In this document: positions 16,344 to 25,666 of the stretch, one piece after another
Position numbering within the stretch: position 1 is the stretch's first letter
How the letters are laid out: every line of letters starts with the position of its first letter
DNA from: Lachnospiraceae bacterium JLR.KK008
GTDB lineage: Bacteria > Bacillota > Clostridia > Lachnospirales > Lachnospiraceae
Direction of reading: 5' to 3'
DNA: 64,000 nt
Assembly: GCA_037015955.1 (NCBI GenBank)
Contig: CP143548.1
Span: 1,351,001-1,415,000, forward strand
The notes under the pieces: generated by a model
The model's database searches: none
What the model was told of the DNA's origin: nothing
The model's input: only the letters and a program-made list of their open reading frames with translations
Position numbers and translations under genes: made by a program

Positions 16344-17353
16344 GCATCTTCTGCGGCTATAAAGGTACTCACCTGTACCGGTCCGTTGACAGGCGTGCGG
16401 TATACGGGGATCGGTTCATCATAAAGGTTGAAATAGACATATCTGGAAGTAATGTTAATGTTTTCATAGATGCCCTGAGATACGACTTCTTCGCCGCTTC
16501 CGTCGATCCGGATGCGTTTCAGTGCCGGTTCTCTGGCGTCACTTTTCTGATAGTAGATCATATCTCCGGCTACGTTGAAGAAATCCAGTCTGTCATTCGT
16601 CAGCACTTCCGCGGTCTGTGTGGAAAGACTGTAGCGGCACAGCCTGTAATCGGAAGAAATATCCATGTAATAGACATAATCGCCCTCTACGACCGGATTG
16701 TATACATTACCGGGATAGATGACGGAAATCCCATTGTTGTCCGCATCCAGCGCATAGAGATAGTGATCGCCCTGTGTGCCTCCGAAATAGATGCGGCCAT
16801 CCTGCACACTGGCAGGGTTGATGACATAATCAGCGATCTCTTCATAATTTTGTTTGTCAATATCGATACGGCACAGAGAGGTGCCTTTTTTTGTGCTGTA
16901 AGACTGATAGAAAACGGTGTTGTCCACGAGGGAGAGGGAAGGAACCGGAACCCGTTTTAAACAGAGAGAGGACTTTCCATTTTTCTTGCAGCGGTAGAGC
17001 CCGTCAATACGGAACATGGAGGCAAAGTTATCGGACCCTCCGGTAGAACTCTGATAATAATAGAGATAATTGCCGGCTGCGTTCAGGGAACTGACTCTGG
17101 CATCGGACAGTTTTACAATCTCTGTCTCATCAGGATTCATCGAATAGAGAGTGTAGTTGTCATAGGCATTTGCAAAATAGACTTTATTTTCGTCTTCGCA
17201 GAACAGACCGCCGTTGTTCAGGTTGCCGGCCGTATTTCCCACCGTTCCTGCAGGGTTTTCCGGGACTCGCTTGGAGAGTATGGATAAGCTGAACAACACG
17301 GCAAAAACAGTGAAAGTAATGAATAAAAGTAAAAATGTTCTGAATTTTTTCAT
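16328..17353 (-). CDS. Membrane-anchored DUF5050 beta-propeller-like protein
   Basis: A 341-residue protein with one N-terminal membrane segment (residues about 6-27) and an outside domain made of repeated units of the type YLYYYQSS, TVFYQSY, RIYFGGTQGDHYLYALD, YVYYMDIS, MIYYQKSD and YVYFNLYD. Such repeats match the DUF5050 family, which resembles WD/TolB-type beta-propellers. No enzymatic motif is visible. It is likely to be on the outer face of the membrane, anchored by the N-terminal helix. It diverges from pheA across about 200 bases and converges on the folate operon. Function unknown. Confidence 0.65.
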   Translation of the reverse strand: MKKFRTFLLLFITFTVFAVLFSLSILSKRVPENPAGTVGNTAGNLNNGGLFCEDENKVYFANAYDNYTLYSMNPDETEIVKLSDARVSSLNAAGNYLYYYQSSTGGSDNFASMFRIDGLYRCKKNGKSSLCLKRVPVPSLSLVDNTVFYQSYSTKKGTSLCRIDIDKQNYEEIADYVINPASVQDGRIYFGGTQGDHYLYALDADNNGISVIYPGNVYNPVVEGDYVYYMDISSDYRLCRYSLSTQTAEVLTNDRLDFFNVAGDMIYYQKSDAREPALKRIRIDGSGEEVVSQGIYENINITSRYVYFNLYDEPIPVYRTPVNGPVQVSTFIAAEDAVEVR

Positions 17354-17556
17354 GACAGCCTCTTTTCTGATTGCTAAAAAATATGATCGGATACGGAGGG
17401 AATCTTTATGAGATTCCGAACTCTGCGTTTAAAATTATTGTAACGATTTTAGGAATGTTACGCAATATCTTTCTGCAAGATTTTCTGCCTCAGGCTGCTT
17501 GCACGGGCGATGGAATTGTTATAAGATATTTGTGAAAAAACGGAAAAAGAAGGGAC

Positions 17557-18690
17557 ATGAAAGATATGGATTTGAGCGAACTGAGACAGGGAATCGACGA
17601 GATAGACAGGCAGATCGTGGAGTTGTATGAAAGACGCATGGAAATATCCAGGCAGGTGGCGGATTATAAAATCAGTACGGGGAAAAAGGTATTTGATAAG
17701 GCGAGGGAAGAAGAGAAGCTGCGGACTGTCCGGGCGATGACGCATAATGCGTTCAACAGCCATGGCATCGAAGAACTGTTTGAGCAGATCATGTCCATGA
17801 GCCGTAAACTGCAATACCAGATGCTCACAGAAAAGGGAAGCCTGGGAAAACTGCCTTTCATCGGTGTCGATGACCTGGAGTCGGAGACGGCGAGAGTCGT
17901 ATTCCAGGGAGCGGAGGGGGCCTATTCGCAGGCGGCGATGCAGCGCTATTTCGGCGATCAGGTCAACAGCTTTCATGTCGATACATTTCGGGATGCCATG
18001 AGCGCCATTGACGAGGGCAGTGCAGACTTTGCGGTGCTGCCGATCGAAAATTCCACGGCAGGTATCGTCAGCGAGATCTATGATCTGCTTGTGGAATTCG
18101 AAAATTATATTGTGGGAGAACAGATCATCCGGATCGAACACTGTCTGCTTGGCCTGCCCGGAGCCTGTGAGGACGGGATCAGAACTGTATTTTCCCATCC
18201 GCAGTCGCTGATGCAGAGTGCCAGATACCTGGCGGAAAAGGACTGGAAACAGATCAGTATGCCGAACAATGCTTTTGCGGCAAGAAAAGTGGCGCAGGAG
18301 GGGGACCGCAGTCAGGCGGCCATCGCTTCCGAACATGCGGCCAAGATATACGGACTGGAACTGTTAAAAAAAGGAGTCAATCAGTCGGACAGCAATTCCA
18401 CGAGATTTATTATTGTCACGAATCAGAAAATCTTTAAAAAAGACGCGGATAAAGTAAGTATCTGTTTTGAAGTGCCACATAAGAGCGGCTCGCTCTACCA
18501 TATGCTGTCCCATTTTATCTATAACAATCTCAATCTTTCCAAGATTGAAAGCCGGCCGATCGAGGATCGCAACTGGGAATACCGTTTCTTTGTCGACTTC
18601 GAAGGCAATCTGGCGGACAGTGCGGTGAAAAACGCACTGCGCGGACTGCGGGATGAGGCAAGAAATATGAAAATACTGGGGAATTATTAG
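17557..18690 (+). CDS. pheA: Bifunctional chorismate mutase / prephenate dehydratase
   Basis: This P-protein makes phenylpyruvate from chorismate for phenylalanine synthesis. Residues about 4-90 are an AroQ-type chorismate mutase (LRQGIDEIDRQIVELYERRMEI, VFDKAREEEKL). Residues about 110-290 are prephenate dehydratase (VVFQGAEGAYSQAAM, VLPIENSTAGIV, and SNSTRFIIV with the catalytic TRF). Residues about 300-377 are an ACT domain (HKSGSLYHMLSHF, NLSKIESRPI) that binds phenylalanine as feedback inhibitor. The ATG at 17557 has its ribosome site only two bases away, so the ATG at 17566 may be the true start. No T-box or leader peptide is evident upstream. Confidence 0.95.
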   Translation: MKDMDLSELRQGIDEIDRQIVELYERRMEISRQVADYKISTGKKVFDKAREEEKLRTVRAMTHNAFNSHGIEELFEQIMSMSRKLQYQMLTEKGSLGKLPFIGVDDLESETARVVFQGAEGAYSQAAMQRYFGDQVNSFHVDTFRDAMSAIDEGSADFAVLPIENSTAGIVSEIYDLLVEFENYIVGEQIIRIEHCLLGLPGACEDGIRTVFSHPQSLMQSARYLAEKDWKQISMPNNAFAARKVAQEGDRSQAAIASEHAAKIYGLELLKKGVNQSDSNSTRFIIVTNQKIFKKDADKVSICFEVPHKSGSLYHMLSHFIYNNLNLSKIESRPIEDRNWEYRFFVDFEGNLADSAVKNALRGLRDEARNMKILGNY

Positions 18691-18711
18691 GAGAAAGATG
18701 AGGGTGTTGTC

Positions 18712-20016
18712 ATGAGAGAGCAGGAACTGATCTTATACAGAGAACCGGCGGGGGACGGTATTTTGTGTGATATGGCGTGGCTGACGGAGCATTACGCTGA
18801 TTTTGATTACAGTGTGAAAGAAAAGGCAGCGCTGCTGTATGATTGTATACACAGATTGCTGGAGCTGGCCGGCAGCCATGGATTTTATGGGAATCTGTGG
18901 CACTGCTATCTCGCCGATCTGCTCGCCAATGACGAAAACAGTTACAGCACAGCGTGTGAAGTCGTTGGGAGCATTGAGGGAACGATCAACGAAGCGGCGC
19001 TGCATGATTTCGGGATCTGGAAAGAATTTTTTGACTGTGATTTTACGGAGATGACAGAGACCCTTCAGGTTCAGGGATTTTCGCTTCTTTTGGACTACCG
19101 GATCGGTAAGAGGCGGGGGAAGGTATACAATACCCGTATTCGTGACCGTATCTGTGAGCTGGCAGTGAGGCTTGCACAGACAGATGATGCGGCGCAGATG
19201 AAGGAGACAATGACACAGTTTTATAAAGAGTACGGCGTGGGCAAGTTCGGCCTGCACAAGGCGTTTCGGGTCGTGCACACACAGGATGGGGCACAGATCC
19301 AGCCGATTCTGAATATTGCCCATGTAACGCTTGATGATCTGGTGGGTTATGAGATACCAAAGAGGAAGTTGATCGAGAATACGGAGGCTTTTGTGGAGGG
19401 GAGGAAAGCCAATAACTGTCTGCTGTTTGGAGATGCGGGCACCGGCAAATCCTCGAGCGTCAAGGCGATCGTCAACGCGTATTACGACAGGGGGCTGCGG
19501 ATGATCGAGATCTACAAACATCAGTTTCAGGATCTGCATGACATCATTGCCCAGGTCAAGAGCAGAAACTATAAGTTTATCATTTACATGGACGATCTCA
19601 GCTTTGAAGATTTTGAAATTGAATATAAATATCTGAAAGCTGTCATCGAGGGCGGACTGGAGAAGAAACCGGACAATGTGCTGATCTATGCCACTTCCAA
19701 CAGAAGGCATCTTGTGCGGGAGCGGTTCAGCGACAAAGCGGACAGAGACGATGACCTGCATACGAACGACACGGTGCAGGAAAAACTGTCTCTTGTCTCG
19801 CGCTTTGGGGTGACAATCTATTTCGGCTCTCCCGACAAGAAACAGTTTCAGACGATTGTCAGCGTATTGGCGGAGAGAAACGGCATCGTCATGCCGCAGG
19901 AGGAACTGCTTCTGGAGGCGAACAAGTGGGAACTGGCCCACGGAGGTCTGTCGGGGCGCTGCGCCCAGCAGTTTATCGACCATCTGGCAGGGGCGCCGCT
20001 CCCGGTGCAGTCTTGA
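18712..20016 (+). CDS. DUF815 AAA+ ATPase
   Basis: A 434-residue protein of the DUF815 family. The first 190 residues are a helical region without motifs I recognise. An AAA+ core follows with LDDLVGYEIPKRKLIENT, Walker A LLFGDAGTGKSSSVKA, Walker B FIIYMDDLSFE, the sensor-type LIYATSNRRHLVRERF and a C-terminal lid (GLSGRCAQQFIDHL). The role of DUF815 ATPases is not established; in other bacteria they resemble DnaC/IstB- or MoxR-like loaders. It lies 21 bases after pheA and may share its transcript. The next gene begins about 96 bases later. Confidence 0.85.
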   Translation: MREQELILYREPAGDGILCDMAWLTEHYADFDYSVKEKAALLYDCIHRLLELAGSHGFYGNLWHCYLADLLANDENSYSTACEVVGSIEGTINEAALHDFGIWKEFFDCDFTEMTETLQVQGFSLLLDYRIGKRRGKVYNTRIRDRICELAVRLAQTDDAAQMKETMTQFYKEYGVGKFGLHKAFRVVHTQDGAQIQPILNIAHVTLDDLVGYEIPKRKLIENTEAFVEGRKANNCLLFGDAGTGKSSSVKAIVNAYYDRGLRMIEIYKHQFQDLHDIIAQVKSRNYKFIIYMDDLSFEDFEIEYKYLKAVIEGGLEKKPDNVLIYATSNRRHLVRERFSDKADRDDDLHTNDTVQEKLSLVSRFGVTIYFGSPDKKQFQTIVSVLAERNGIVMPQEELLLEANKWELAHGGLSGRCAQQFIDHLAGAPLPVQS

Positions 20017-20112
20017 AAAAAACAGGTTGTAAGGATATAATGGAAAGTAGAGAATTATTATCAGTTTCTAAGATTTATGGGGTGTTACAATCGAAACAGA
20101 AGGGTGGATTAT

Positions 20113-21651
20113 GTGAGTATGAAAACATTTGCGGCGATTGATGTGGGCTCTTATGAACTTTCCATGAAAATATTTGAGATTTCCCGCAAAGAGAAGCTGC
20201 GGGAGATTGACCATGTCAGACATCGGATCGAGCTGGGGACCGAGACTTACACGACGGGAAAACTGAGCCGGGAACGGGTGGATGAGCTCTGCCGGGTTCT
20301 GGGGGAATTTGCCAATATTATGAAAGCCTATCAGGTATCCGATTACCAGGCATACGGGACGAGCGCTGTCAGGGAAATGATAAACCGGACGGTTGTCCTC
20401 GAGCAGATCAAGCTGCGCACCGGCATCCATGTCGATGTGCTGAACAATTCGGAGCAGCGATTTCTGGATTATAAGTCAATCGCCTCAAAGGGAGAACTGT
20501 TCAACAGCCTGATTTCCAGCGGGACCGCGATTATCGACATCGGAGGCGGGAGCATTCAAGTCTCCTTATTTGATAAAGGAAGCCTTGTGACGACGCAGAA
20601 TATGCGGGTCGGCATTTTGCGTATCCGGGAACATCTGTCTCAGCTCAAGTTAAAGTCTTCGCAGTACAGGGAGATCATAGAGGAACTGCTGTCAGGACAG
20701 ATCGAAGTGTTTGAAAAACTTTATCTGAAAGGAAAAAAGATCGAAAATATCATTGTCGTCGATGAATATATTTCCAGTGCGCTCGGCAAAAAGGACCGCG
20801 GGCTGCTTGAAAATTATATTAACAGTGAAGTCTATACGGCGTTTGCGGAAGAGATCCACGGTCATTCGCTGTCTGAGGTGGGAAAGAGACTGCAAGTACC
20901 GGAAGAGAGTATGTTTCTGTTGTATATCTCCTCTGTGATGGTGCTCAAATTTCTGCGGACGATGGAAGCGGCCAGACTGTGGATTCCAGGTGTGACGCTC
21001 TGTGACGGCATAGCCTATGAGTATGCGGAAAAAAACAAAATCCTGTTTACGAATCATGATTTTGAGAAAGATATTATCGACTGTACACAGAATATCAGCA
21101 AGCGGTATATGGGCAGCAAGAAGCGGGGAGAGACACTGGAGAAGATCGCACTGACGATCTTTGACAGTATGAAAAAGGTGCACGGGCTCGGCAAACGGGA
21201 ACGGCTGCTGCTCCGGCTGGCCGCACTTTTGCATGACTGCGGGAAATATATTACGATGACAAACGTGGGCGAGGCGTCCTATGAGATTGTCATGTCGACG
21301 GAAATCATCGGCCTCTCCCATATGGAACGGGAGACCGTGGCCAATATTGTCAGGTACAATTACCGGGAATTTGTCTATTTTGACGCCAGAGGCGAGAGTG
21401 GGCTGGATAAGCAGTCCTATCTGGTGATGGCGAAGCTGACTGCGATTCTGCGTGCGGCTACGGGACTTGACAGGAGCCATAAGGAGAAGTTCCGTAATAT
21501 CGTGGCGGCGCTTCGGGAAGGGCAGCTTGTGCTCACAGTCGATACGACCAACGATATTACACTGGAAAAGGGCCTGTTTTCTGCTTCGGCCGACTTTTTT
21601 GAAGAGATCTTTGATATAAGACCTGTTATCAAACGGAAAAGGGGAGTGTAG
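20113..21651 (+). CDS. ppx: Ppx/GppA-family phosphatase with C-terminal HD domain
   Basis: A protein of about 512 residues. The N-terminal part has the actin-like Ppx/GppA phosphate-binding elements: FAAIDVGSYELSMKIFE, GTSAVREMINR and IIDIGGGSIQVSLFDKG. The C-terminal part (from about 310) is HD-like: RLAALLHDCGKYIT and GLSHMERETVANIV. Exopolyphosphatase hydrolyses polyphosphate, GppA hydrolyses pppGpp. Compared with the usual GGGSTE and GEEEA motifs, this protein reads GGGSIQ and NSEQR, so acidic residues often needed for catalysis are replaced. It ends four bases before ppk1. Either GTG 20113 or ATG 20119 could be the start. Confidence 0.8.
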   Translation: MSMKTFAAIDVGSYELSMKIFEISRKEKLREIDHVRHRIELGTETYTTGKLSRERVDELCRVLGEFANIMKAYQVSDYQAYGTSAVREMINRTVVLEQIKLRTGIHVDVLNNSEQRFLDYKSIASKGELFNSLISSGTAIIDIGGGSIQVSLFDKGSLVTTQNMRVGILRIREHLSQLKLKSSQYREIIEELLSGQIEVFEKLYLKGKKIENIIVVDEYISSALGKKDRGLLENYINSEVYTAFAEEIHGHSLSEVGKRLQVPEESMFLLYISSVMVLKFLRTMEAARLWIPGVTLCDGIAYEYAEKNKILFTNHDFEKDIIDCTQNISKRYMGSKKRGETLEKIALTIFDSMKKVHGLGKRERLLLRLAALLHDCGKYITMTNVGEASYEIVMSTEIIGLSHMERETVANIVRYNYREFVYFDARGESGLDKQSYLVMAKLTAILRAATGLDRSHKEKFRNIVAALREGQLVLTVDTTNDITLEKGLFSASADFFEEIFDIRPVIKRKRGV

Positions 21652-21654
21652 CGT

Positions 21655-23805
21655 ATGTCCGAGAAAGAGAAAAAAACTGATTATAAAAATCCAAAGTATT
21701 ATACGAACAGGGAGCTGAGCTGGATTCTGTTTAACAGCCGTGTGCTGAACGAAGCCAGAGATAAGACGATTCCGCTGTTTGAGCGGCTGAAATTTCTGAG
21801 TATTACCGCGTCCAATCTCGATGAATTTTTCATGATCCGGGTAGCTTCCCTGAAAGACATGGTGTCCGTGCACTATGATAAACCGGATATCGCCGGTCTG
21901 ACGCCGCAGGAGCAGCTCCAGGAGCTGGACAAAGTGACGCATGAGCTTGTCAGTCTGCAATATTCTACATATACCCGTTCTCTGCTCCCGCTTTTGGAGA
22001 AAAACGGACTGCACGTGATCCAGGCGCATGAAGATCTGACAAAGTCAGAGGCGGAGTATGTGGATCGCTATTTTAATGATAATGTGTATCCGGTGTTGAC
22101 ACCGATGGCGGTCGACTCCTCGAGACCGTTTCCACTGATCCGCAATAAATCGCTGAATATCGGGGCGCTTGTGAAAAAGAAGGGGGAGAATCACAAAGAG
22201 CTCGAATTCGCCACGGTGCAGGTGCCAAGTGTGCTGCCGCGTATCGTGGAGATTCCCGTCGGCAAGGATAAGGAAAATGTGCGGAAAGTAATTCTGCTGG
22301 AAGAGATTATCGAAAAAAATATTGAAAAGCTGTTTTTGAATTACGACATTGTGTGTGCCCATCCGTTCCGTATTATGAGGAATGCCGATCTGACGATCGA
22401 GGAGGACGAGGCGGCCGACCTGCTAAAGGAGATCGAAAAGCAGTTGAAAAAGAGACAGTGGGGACAGGCGATCCGCCTTGAGGTGGAAGCCGGCATTGAC
22501 AAACAACTGCTGAAGATCATTGAAAAGGAATTAAATATCAGGGAGGAAGACTTATATCAGATTCCCGGGCCGCTCGATCTGACGTTTCTGATGAAGATGT
22601 ACGGTATGGACGGCTTTGACCATCTGAAAAATCCCCGGTATGAGCCTCAGCCGGTGCCGGAGATGGAGGGAGAGGGCAGTATCTTTGAGAAGATACAAAA
22701 ACAGGATATTTTACTGTTTCATCCCTTCCAGACATTTACCCCGGTCGTGGAATTTGTGAAACAGGCGGCGCGCGACCCGCAGGTGCTTGCCATCAAGCAG
22801 ACCCTGTATCGTGTCAGCGGCAACTCCCCGATCATTGCGGCGCTCGCACAGGCCGCCGAGAACGGCAAGCAGGTGTCCGTGCTCGTGGAACTGAAGGCCA
22901 GATTCGACGAAGAAAACAACATCGTCTGGGCGAAGATGCTGGAGAAGGCAGGCTGCCATGTGATCTATGGACTCGTGGGATTAAAGACGCACAGTAAAAT
23001 AACACTTGTTGTACGAAGGGAAGAGGACGGTATCGCCAGATATGTCCACCTGGGAACAGGCAACTATAATGACGCCACGGCCAAACTCTACACAGATATG
23101 GGACTGCTCACATGCAGTGAGGCGATCGGCGAGGATGCGACCGCGGTCTTTAATATGCTCTCCGGTTATTCGGAGCCATTGAACTGGAATAAGCTGTCCC
23201 TGGCGCCTCTCTGGCTGAAAGATAAATTTCTCTCCCTGATCCGCAGGGAGACGGAGAATGCCCGCAGAGGCAAAAAAGGGAAGATCATTGCCAAAGTCAA
23301 TTCGCTCTGCGATATGGATGTGATTGCGTCTTTGTATGAGGCGAGTGTGGCAGGCGTCAAGATTCATCTGATCGTCAGAGGGATCTGCTGTCTCCGCGTC
23401 GGCATTCCGGGAGTCAGCGAGAACATTAAGGTGCGCTCGATCGTAGGCAATTTTCTGGAGCACAGCCGTATCTTCTACTTTGAAAATGACGGCGATCCGG
23501 AGATTTATATGGGAAGCGCGGACTGGATGCCGAGAAATCTCGAGCGTCGCGTGGAGATCCTGTTCCCGGTTGAGAAGGAAGAGTTAAAACAACGGGTGAT
23601 TCATATTCTGGACATTCAGTTAAAGGATAATGTGAAGGCCAATGTGCTGACAAAAGACAACACCTACGAGAAGGCAGACGGCCGTGGCAAGGAGAGGCTG
23701 GATTCCCAGGATGCGTTCTGCCAGGAAGCGATGCAGTATGCCCTGGAAAAAAAAGAAGCATATGACAGCCGTATTTTTATTCCGGAGACGCACGTGTCGA
23801 TATAG
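21655..23805 (+). CDS. ppk1: Polyphosphate kinase 1
   Basis: Ppk1 polymerises the gamma phosphate of ATP into inorganic polyphosphate and can run in reverse. The 716-residue protein has the four-domain layout. Visible are NRELSWILFNSRVLNEA and LSITASNLDEFFMIRV (N and head domains), LLFHPFQTFTPVVEFV, AIKQTLYRVSGNSPI, the C1 domain catalytic histidine in LKTHSKITLV, RYVHLGTGNYND, and the C2 domain MGSADWMPRNLERRVE. The length is normal for the family. It follows the ppx-like gene by three bases, which points to a shared control of polyphosphate turnover. Confidence 0.96.
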   Translation: MSEKEKKTDYKNPKYYTNRELSWILFNSRVLNEARDKTIPLFERLKFLSITASNLDEFFMIRVASLKDMVSVHYDKPDIAGLTPQEQLQELDKVTHELVSLQYSTYTRSLLPLLEKNGLHVIQAHEDLTKSEAEYVDRYFNDNVYPVLTPMAVDSSRPFPLIRNKSLNIGALVKKKGENHKELEFATVQVPSVLPRIVEIPVGKDKENVRKVILLEEIIEKNIEKLFLNYDIVCAHPFRIMRNADLTIEEDEAADLLKEIEKQLKKRQWGQAIRLEVEAGIDKQLLKIIEKELNIREEDLYQIPGPLDLTFLMKMYGMDGFDHLKNPRYEPQPVPEMEGEGSIFEKIQKQDILLFHPFQTFTPVVEFVKQAARDPQVLAIKQTLYRVSGNSPIIAALAQAAENGKQVSVLVELKARFDEENNIVWAKMLEKAGCHVIYGLVGLKTHSKITLVVRREEDGIARYVHLGTGNYNDATAKLYTDMGLLTCSEAIGEDATAVFNMLSGYSEPLNWNKLSLAPLWLKDKFLSLIRRETENARRGKKGKIIAKVNSLCDMDVIASLYEASVAGVKIHLIVRGICCLRVGIPGVSENIKVRSIVGNFLEHSRIFYFENDGDPEIYMGSADWMPRNLERRVEILFPVEKEELKQRVIHILDIQLKDNVKANVLTKDNTYEKADGRGKERLDSQDAFCQEAMQYALEKKEAYDSRIFIPETHVSI

Positions 23806-23907
23806 ACAGAGCGTCGAAGGCCGGAAGAGCCTGCAGGCAGAGGAAAGAATAACATTGGGAGAGATTGCAGGAAAAGGGAAGAACAGGACCGGGAGAAAAG
23901 ACAGAGT

Positions 23908-24591
23908 ATGGATAAAAAACAGGTGATATTGGCATCGGCCTCACCCCGCAGGAAAGAACTGCTGGAACAGATGGGACTTTCCTTTCGCATTGTGCCATGC
24001 GAAAAGGAAGAGATCATAACAGGTGTTACTCCGAAAGAGATCGTTGAAAACCTCTCTTATCAGAAAGCGGAAGATGTAGCACAGCGTCTGCAGGATACAG
24101 GGGCTGAGTTACAGCAGGAGGGAGATTGCGGCCAGGAGGCAGGAGAGACAATGCTTGTCATTGGCTCGGACACAATCGTTGTCTGTGATGGGCAGATTAT
24201 GGGCAAGCCCCATTCCGAAGAAGAGGCGTTTGCCATGATTCAAAAGCTGCAGGGCAGGACACATGAAGTATATACAGGTGTTACGATTGCCAGAGCGGGA
24301 GCAAATAACATAGCGTACGATACTTTTAGTGAATGTACCTCTGTGAAAGTGCATTCCATGGAGGATGAGGAGATTCGGGATTATCTCGCTCTTGGTGAGT
24401 CTATGGATAAGGCAGGGGCATATGGGATTCAGGGCGGCTTTGCCGTCTTTGTGGAGGAGATTCAGGGAGAGTACGGTACAGTGCTGGGACTTCCTGTCGC
24501 GGCGCTGTATCAGGCCCTCAGAAGACAGGGAGTCAGAATCCGGCAGCATGAAAATGTAGAACATGAAAGAGGAGAAAAGTTGAGAAGATGA
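23908..24591 (+). CDS. maf: Maf-family nucleoside triphosphate pyrophosphatase
   Basis: Maf proteins hydrolyse non-canonical or modified nucleoside triphosphates (for example dTTP, UTP and pseudo-UTP) and have been tied to cell-division control. The 227-residue protein begins with LASASPRRKELLEQMG, the classic Maf phosphate site, and continues with VIGSDTIVVCDGQIMGKP, LQGRTHEVYTGV, KAGAYGIQGGFAVFVE and YGTVLGLPV. A stretch of about 20 residues around residue 70 (ELQQEGDCGQEAGET) is an insertion that most Maf proteins lack. It overlaps the next gene through ATGA, so the two are coupled. Confidence 0.93.
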   Translation: MDKKQVILASASPRRKELLEQMGLSFRIVPCEKEEIITGVTPKEIVENLSYQKAEDVAQRLQDTGAELQQEGDCGQEAGETMLVIGSDTIVVCDGQIMGKPHSEEEAFAMIQKLQGRTHEVYTGVTIARAGANNIAYDTFSECTSVKVHSMEDEEIRDYLALGESMDKAGAYGIQGGFAVFVEEIQGEYGTVLGLPVAALYQALRRQGVRIRQHENVEHERGEKLRR

Positions 24592-25238
24592 AAAAAGCGG
24601 TTGTGTTTGATCTCGATGGGACGCTGTCAGACAGCATTGTATCGATCGCCTATTGTGCCAACAGGGTACTGAAAAAGTTTGATCTGCGTACATTTGACAA
24701 TGATGACTACAAAAAGTTTGTGGGAGACGGGGCGAAAGAGCTGATTCGTCGTGTACTGTGCAATCAGGAGACAGACAGGACAGATCTGTGTGAACCGGTT
24801 CTTGAGGAATATATGAAGCTTTTTGCCGTGGACTGCATGTATGAGGTGAAGCCATATGCGGGAATTGTGGAACTGCTCGAAGAACTGAAAAAGCGTGGCA
24901 TCCGTGTGACCGTATTTTCCAATAAACCTCATGAAAATACGTGCAAAGTGATCCACGATCTGTTTGGAGACGAGGTGTTTGACGTTGTACAGGGGCAGAC
25001 TGAGACGATTAAGAAGAAACCCAGTCCGGACGGCGTGTATCTGATCTCGGAGAAGCTGGGGATTCCCGTGGAGGATATGCTCTATGTGGGTGATACCGAT
25101 ACCGATATGCAGACCGGTAAAAATGCGGGAGCCTTTACGGTCGGTGTGCTGTGGGGATTCCGTGACCGGACGGAACTGGAGGAAAACCATGCGGATGCGA
25201 TCATAGCCCATCCGCAGGAGCTGCTGAACTATTTATAA
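24588..25238 (+). CDS. HAD-family hydrolase, phosphoglycolate phosphatase-like
   Basis: A 216-residue HAD superfamily IA hydrolase. Motif I is VFDLDGTLSDS with the nucleophile Asp, motif II is VFSNKPHE, motif III uses the lysine of KKKPSPDG, and motif IV is YVGDTDTDMQTGKNAG. A small helical cap lies between motifs I and II. This pattern matches Gph-like phosphoglycolate phosphatases and PpaX; true specificity is not shown. It overlaps maf by four bases, and the following small gene begins 51 bases later. Confidence 0.88.
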   Translation: MKKAVVFDLDGTLSDSIVSIAYCANRVLKKFDLRTFDNDDYKKFVGDGAKELIRRVLCNQETDRTDLCEPVLEEYMKLFAVDCMYEVKPYAGIVELLEELKKRGIRVTVFSNKPHENTCKVIHDLFGDEVFDVVQGQTETIKKKPSPDGVYLISEKLGIPVEDMLYVGDTDTDMQTGKNAGAFTVGVLWGFRDRTELEENHADAIIAHPQELLNYL

Positions 25239-25289
25239 AATCCACAGGAAGCGATAAGAAATCTACAATAATGAGAAAGGAAGAGTTTC

Positions 25290-25550
25290 ATGCAGTTTGA
25301 CGATGCGGTGTTACAGTGTTTTTTGTCTCATCAGCTTCAGCTTTTTCCGCAGGCGGTAGCGGAAACACTGGCGGAAGCGGAACATTTTCTCGAGGAATGT
25401 ATGGCAGTCGTCGTGGAATCACCAGGAGAAGTATGGGAATACTTTGAGGAAACGGGGATGGACATTGATGGCAGCGACGAGGAAGCGATTCTGGAGGCCG
25501 ATGAAGTATTTGCTGTGGGAGACGGCAGGTATCTGATCGTGGAAGGGTAG
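25290..25550 (+). CDS. Small acidic conserved protein of unknown function
   Basis: An 86-residue, strongly acidic protein (runs such as EALAEAEHFLEE and GSDEEAILEADEVFAVGDGRYLIVEG). GAAAGGAAGAG precedes the ATG at 25290. I recall similar short proteins in Lachnospiraceae, sometimes mislabelled as glyoxalase, but no catalytic residues are visible. It is the last gene before a strong bidirectional terminator. No function is proposed. Confidence 0.6.
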   Translation: MQFDDAVLQCFLSHQLQLFPQAVAETLAEAEHFLEECMAVVVESPGEVWEYFEETGMDIDGSDEEAILEADEVFAVGDGRYLIVEG

Positions 25551-25585
25551 AAGCGGCCGATACAGAGATTATTACAGTACCGTAT

Positions 25586-25625
25586 AAAAAAACCGGAAGT
25601 CCGTGCAAAGACTTCCGGTTTTTTA
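25586..25625. terminator. Bidirectional intrinsic terminator
   Basis: AAAAAAACCGGAAGTC and GACTTCCGGTTTTTT flank an eight-base loop, giving a stem of about 13 pairs with T-runs in both directions. It separates the plus-strand maf/HAD/small-protein group from the minus-strand Cof-type HAD gene, serving both. Confidence 0.92.
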
Positions 25626-25666
25626 TGATTCCTATGTACGAAGAAGCTACTGCTGATCGCAAACGG

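Noticed and set aside
17354..17556. Possible T-box or leader peptide upstream of pheA
   Set aside because: No T-box consensus (AGGGTGGNACCGCG), no run of Phe codons, and only a small GGAATCT hairpin is visible.
18733..19983. Minus-strand frame of about 416 codons opposite the DUF815 gene
   Set aside because: The plus-strand frame has Walker motifs and a good start; the antisense frame matches nothing.
20692..22029. Minus-strand frame of about 445 codons opposite ppx and ppk1
   Set aside because: It spans two conserved genes on the other strand and lacks any motif.
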